Positions 62,446-64,000 of a DNA stretch of 64,000 nucleotides are shown here, piece after piece. Origin of the DNA: Luteimonas fraxinea (GTDB taxonomy: Bacteria; Pseudomonadota; Gammaproteobacteria; Xanthomonadales; Xanthomonadaceae). Location of the stretch: positions 3,907,001 through 3,971,000 of the forward strand of contig NZ_CP089507.1 in assembly GCF_021233355.1 (NCBI RefSeq), in the 5' to 3' direction. The stretch's first letter is position 1. The number at the start of each line of letters is the position of its first letter. Made by a program: the position numbers and the translations under genes. Under the pieces are notes generated by a model, which saw only the letters and a program-made list of their open reading frames with translations, had not been told where the DNA came from and did not search any database.

Positions 62446-63146
62446 GGCTTGGCTCCTTCGGAAGAATCCAGCTCGCGGCTCCACGACAGGCCGTTGACAT
62501 AGATGCCAAGCGGGTTGTGGCGCAGACGTTCCTCGGTGCGCGGGGTTTGCAGCACGATGGACACCACGGCCGTCCACCGCTCCAAGCCGGCGGCGGCGCC
62601 ATTGACGTAGCGGCGTTCCGTCCAGCGCACGTTGAACGACGTGTCGCTGGCGCGAACCACGCTGGTGATCTGCACCGCTACCGACTCGCGGCCGATGCGG
62701 GCGAACGGGTCATTGCTGCGGGCGTAGTCGTTGAGCACCGCCGCCCCCTTGTCGGTGGTGTAGTCGTAGGCATCGAGCCAGTTCTGGCGCACGACGATGG
62801 GGTCGATGGACAGCGACCGAACCAGCGTGATGAAGCGCGCGATGTGGTGCGCCATCTGCGCGTCGTTGGGCCGGTACGGCGTGGCGGCTTCGCCCACGGC
62901 GCGTACCTGGCCGGCGTTGTCCACTTCCACCACATAGGGCGTGACGATGGACTGCGCCGAGCGCCAGACCAGGCCGCCAGCCATCAGCAGCGCCAGCACC
63001 AGGCAGCCGAAGGCCATCAGCCGCCAGTTCTTCGCCTGCACGCGGGCCGAGCCGATACGCTCGTCCCACACCTGCGCAGCGGCTTGATACGGAGTGGCAG
63101 GCTGCGGCGTGTCGGCATAGCGCACCTGCGGTCGCTTGAATCGCAT
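62442..63146 (-). CDS. trbF: Conjugal transfer protein TrbF (VirB8-like)
   Basis: A 234-residue VirB8-type inner-membrane protein with one membrane segment (LMAFGCLVLALLMAGGLVWRS, about 44-64) and a periplasmic NTF2-like domain (TPYVVEVDNAGQVRAVGEAATPYRPNDAQMAHHIARFITLVRSLSIDPIVVRQNWLDAYDYTT). It nucleates assembly of the mating channel. It starts 12 bp after trbL and overlaps trbG. Confidence 0.95.
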   Translation of the reverse strand: MRFKRPQVRYADTPQPATPYQAAAQVWDERIGSARVQAKNWRLMAFGCLVLALLMAGGLVWRSAQSIVTPYVVEVDNAGQVRAVGEAATPYRPNDAQMAHHIARFITLVRSLSIDPIVVRQNWLDAYDYTTDKGAAVLNDYARSNDPFARIGRESVAVQITSVVRASDTSFNVRWTERRYVNGAAAGLERWTAVVSIVLQTPRTEERLRHNPLGIYVNGLSWSRELDSSEGAKP

Positions 63147-63158
63147 GGTCGTCTCTCC

Positions 63159-64000
63159 TTATGAATCATCGGAATCGCGCAGGCTCGGCCCCTGGCCGGA
63201 GCCGCCGCCATCGCCACCGCGCAGCGTGTGAGCGGTGGTGGTCGCGGCATGGGTCATCTGCTGGCGGCGGTGCAGACGCTTGGCCCAGGCCGGTTGCTTC
63301 TGTCCGGCGGCGGCCGGGGCATCGCCTCCGGCTGCATCCCCTTGGGCGGCAGCGCCACTGGCCGCTGCCGCACCGCCGCCAGAAGCCGGTGCCGCGCCGT
63401 CGGCGCGGAAAGCGGCGGCTGTCCGGTCTTTGAGCGAGCGCGCCCCGGCGGCGGCCTTTTGGCCGGTGGCCTGCGCACCGGTCTTGGCGACGTTACCCAG
63501 GCCCGCCATCGCGCCTTTGGCCCCGCCACCGGCTGCGGCGGAACCGGCCTGGAACGCCGACCGGGCGCTGCCGGCCGTCGAGGCAGCGGCACGCGCACCG
63601 CTGCCGGCCAGCCTGGCAGCGGCCGGCGCCATGCGCGCCCCGGCCATGACCGCACCGCCCACGCCAGTCGCGGCGGCACCAATGGCCACGCCCGTGCCAA
63701 CAGCGCCGACAGCGGCCCCGGCCATCGCGCCCGCGCCAAGCTGCGGCGCACCCGACACGAGGCCGGTGGCGATGCCCGGCCCGAAGATGCCCAGCGCCAG
63801 CAGCGCAAGCGAGGCCAGCATCACGACCAGGGCATGGTCGATGGACGGCTCATCCGGCACGGTCTGGAACTCGGCGAACAGGCCCGAACCGATGCCGACG
63901 ATCACAGCCAAAACCAAGACCTTGATGCCAGCCGACACCACATTGCCTAGAACCTTCTCGGCCAGGAATGCGGTCTTGTTCCAAAGCGCGAACGGCACCA
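63159..64000 (-). CDS. trbL: Conjugal transfer protein TrbL (VirB6-like, partial)
   Basis: The 3' part (280 codons shown) of a VirB6-type polytopic protein; the N-terminus is beyond the right edge. The segment ALWNKTAFLAEKVLGNVVSAGIKVLVLAVIVGIGSGLFAEF is the middle of TrbL, so the apparent ATG at 63998 is internal. Several hydrophobic segments (LVVMLASLALLALGIFGPGIATGLV; AMAGAAVGAVGTGVAIGAAATGVGGAVMAGA) are followed by a long Ala/Gly-rich tail, which is normal for TrbL. The order trbL-F-G-I fits trbBCDEJLFGI operons of Tn4371-like elements. Confidence 0.93.
   Translation of the reverse strand, partial: VPFALWNKTAFLAEKVLGNVVSAGIKVLVLAVIVGIGSGLFAEFQTVPDEPSIDHALVVMLASLALLALGIFGPGIATGLVSGAPQLGAGAMAGAAVGAVGTGVAIGAAATGVGGAVMAGARMAPAAARLAGSGARAAASTAGSARSAFQAGSAAAGGGAKGAMAGLGNVAKTGAQATGQKAAAGARSLKDRTAAAFRADGAAPASGGGAAAASGAAAQGDAAGGDAPAAAGQKQPAWAKRLHRRQQMTHAATTTAHTLRGGDGGGSGQGPSLRDSDDS

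Overview
The window is high-GC bacterial DNA (mostly mid-60s % by eye) with dense, short-spaced operons, many alternative starts, TonB-dependent receptors, a xanthomonin-like lasso peptide precursor, an IS407-group IS3 element and Tn4371/ICE-type trb genes. Together these point to a gammaproteobacterium of the Xanthomonadaceae (Lysobacter/Luteimonas/Xanthomonas-like). The family assignment is inference; no rRNA or tRNA gene was seen.

Layout. (1) 1-11 kb, nutrient and iron uptake: an amidase cut by the left edge with its APC permease; an exported esterase; an ArgE-like M20 deacylase translationally coupled to an MFS transporter; a TonB siderophore receptor; an exported hydrolase behind a PchR-type AraC regulator. 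(2) 11.4-15.3 kb, an acyl-CoA operon: Lrp/AsnC regulator, CaiB-type CoA-transferase, enoyl-CoA hydratase and class II HMG-CoA reductase. (3) 15.6-17.4 kb, a hipBA toxin-antitoxin pair with two matching operator half-site pairs. (4) 17.6-22.7 kb: an exported amidohydrolase with a small membrane protein, divergent from an ECF sigma factor and a putative membrane anti-sigma; a small DGxHR protein; an FG-GAP/VCBS exported protein. (5) 22.7-34.1 kb: LysR regulator, paoABC-like molybdenum aldehyde oxidoreductase, a second LysR and a six-gene set of mostly exported redox proteins (flavodoxin, two aldo/keto reductases, carboxymuconolactone-decarboxylase-like protein, cupin, hydrolase).

(6) 34.5-42.5 kb is a complete lasso peptide system: GntR-type regulator, 48-residue precursor, hairpin, fused RRE/protease B, cyclase C, then on the opposite strand an isopeptidase and a TonB receptor. 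The only acidic residue able to close the ring is at core position 7, predicting the rare seven-residue ring known from xanthomonins.

(7) 42.7-58.1 kb is accessory, lower-GC DNA: two XRE regulators and a remnant of a third, a full dndBCDEA phosphorothioation operon, and facing it a three-gene operon (GIY-YIG-like nuclease, second DGQHR protein, ParB-like protein) where the usual dndFGH restriction genes would be expected. An IS407-group element sits just upstream of that operon. PIN-domain, membrane and methyltransferase genes follow. A 16-nt match to the end of guaA at 57,999 suggests an island attachment scar. (8) 58.1-64 kb is the start of a second mobile element: an abiE toxin-antitoxin pair and the end of a trb conjugation operon (trbL partial, trbF, trbG, trbI, DUF2274), open at the right edge.
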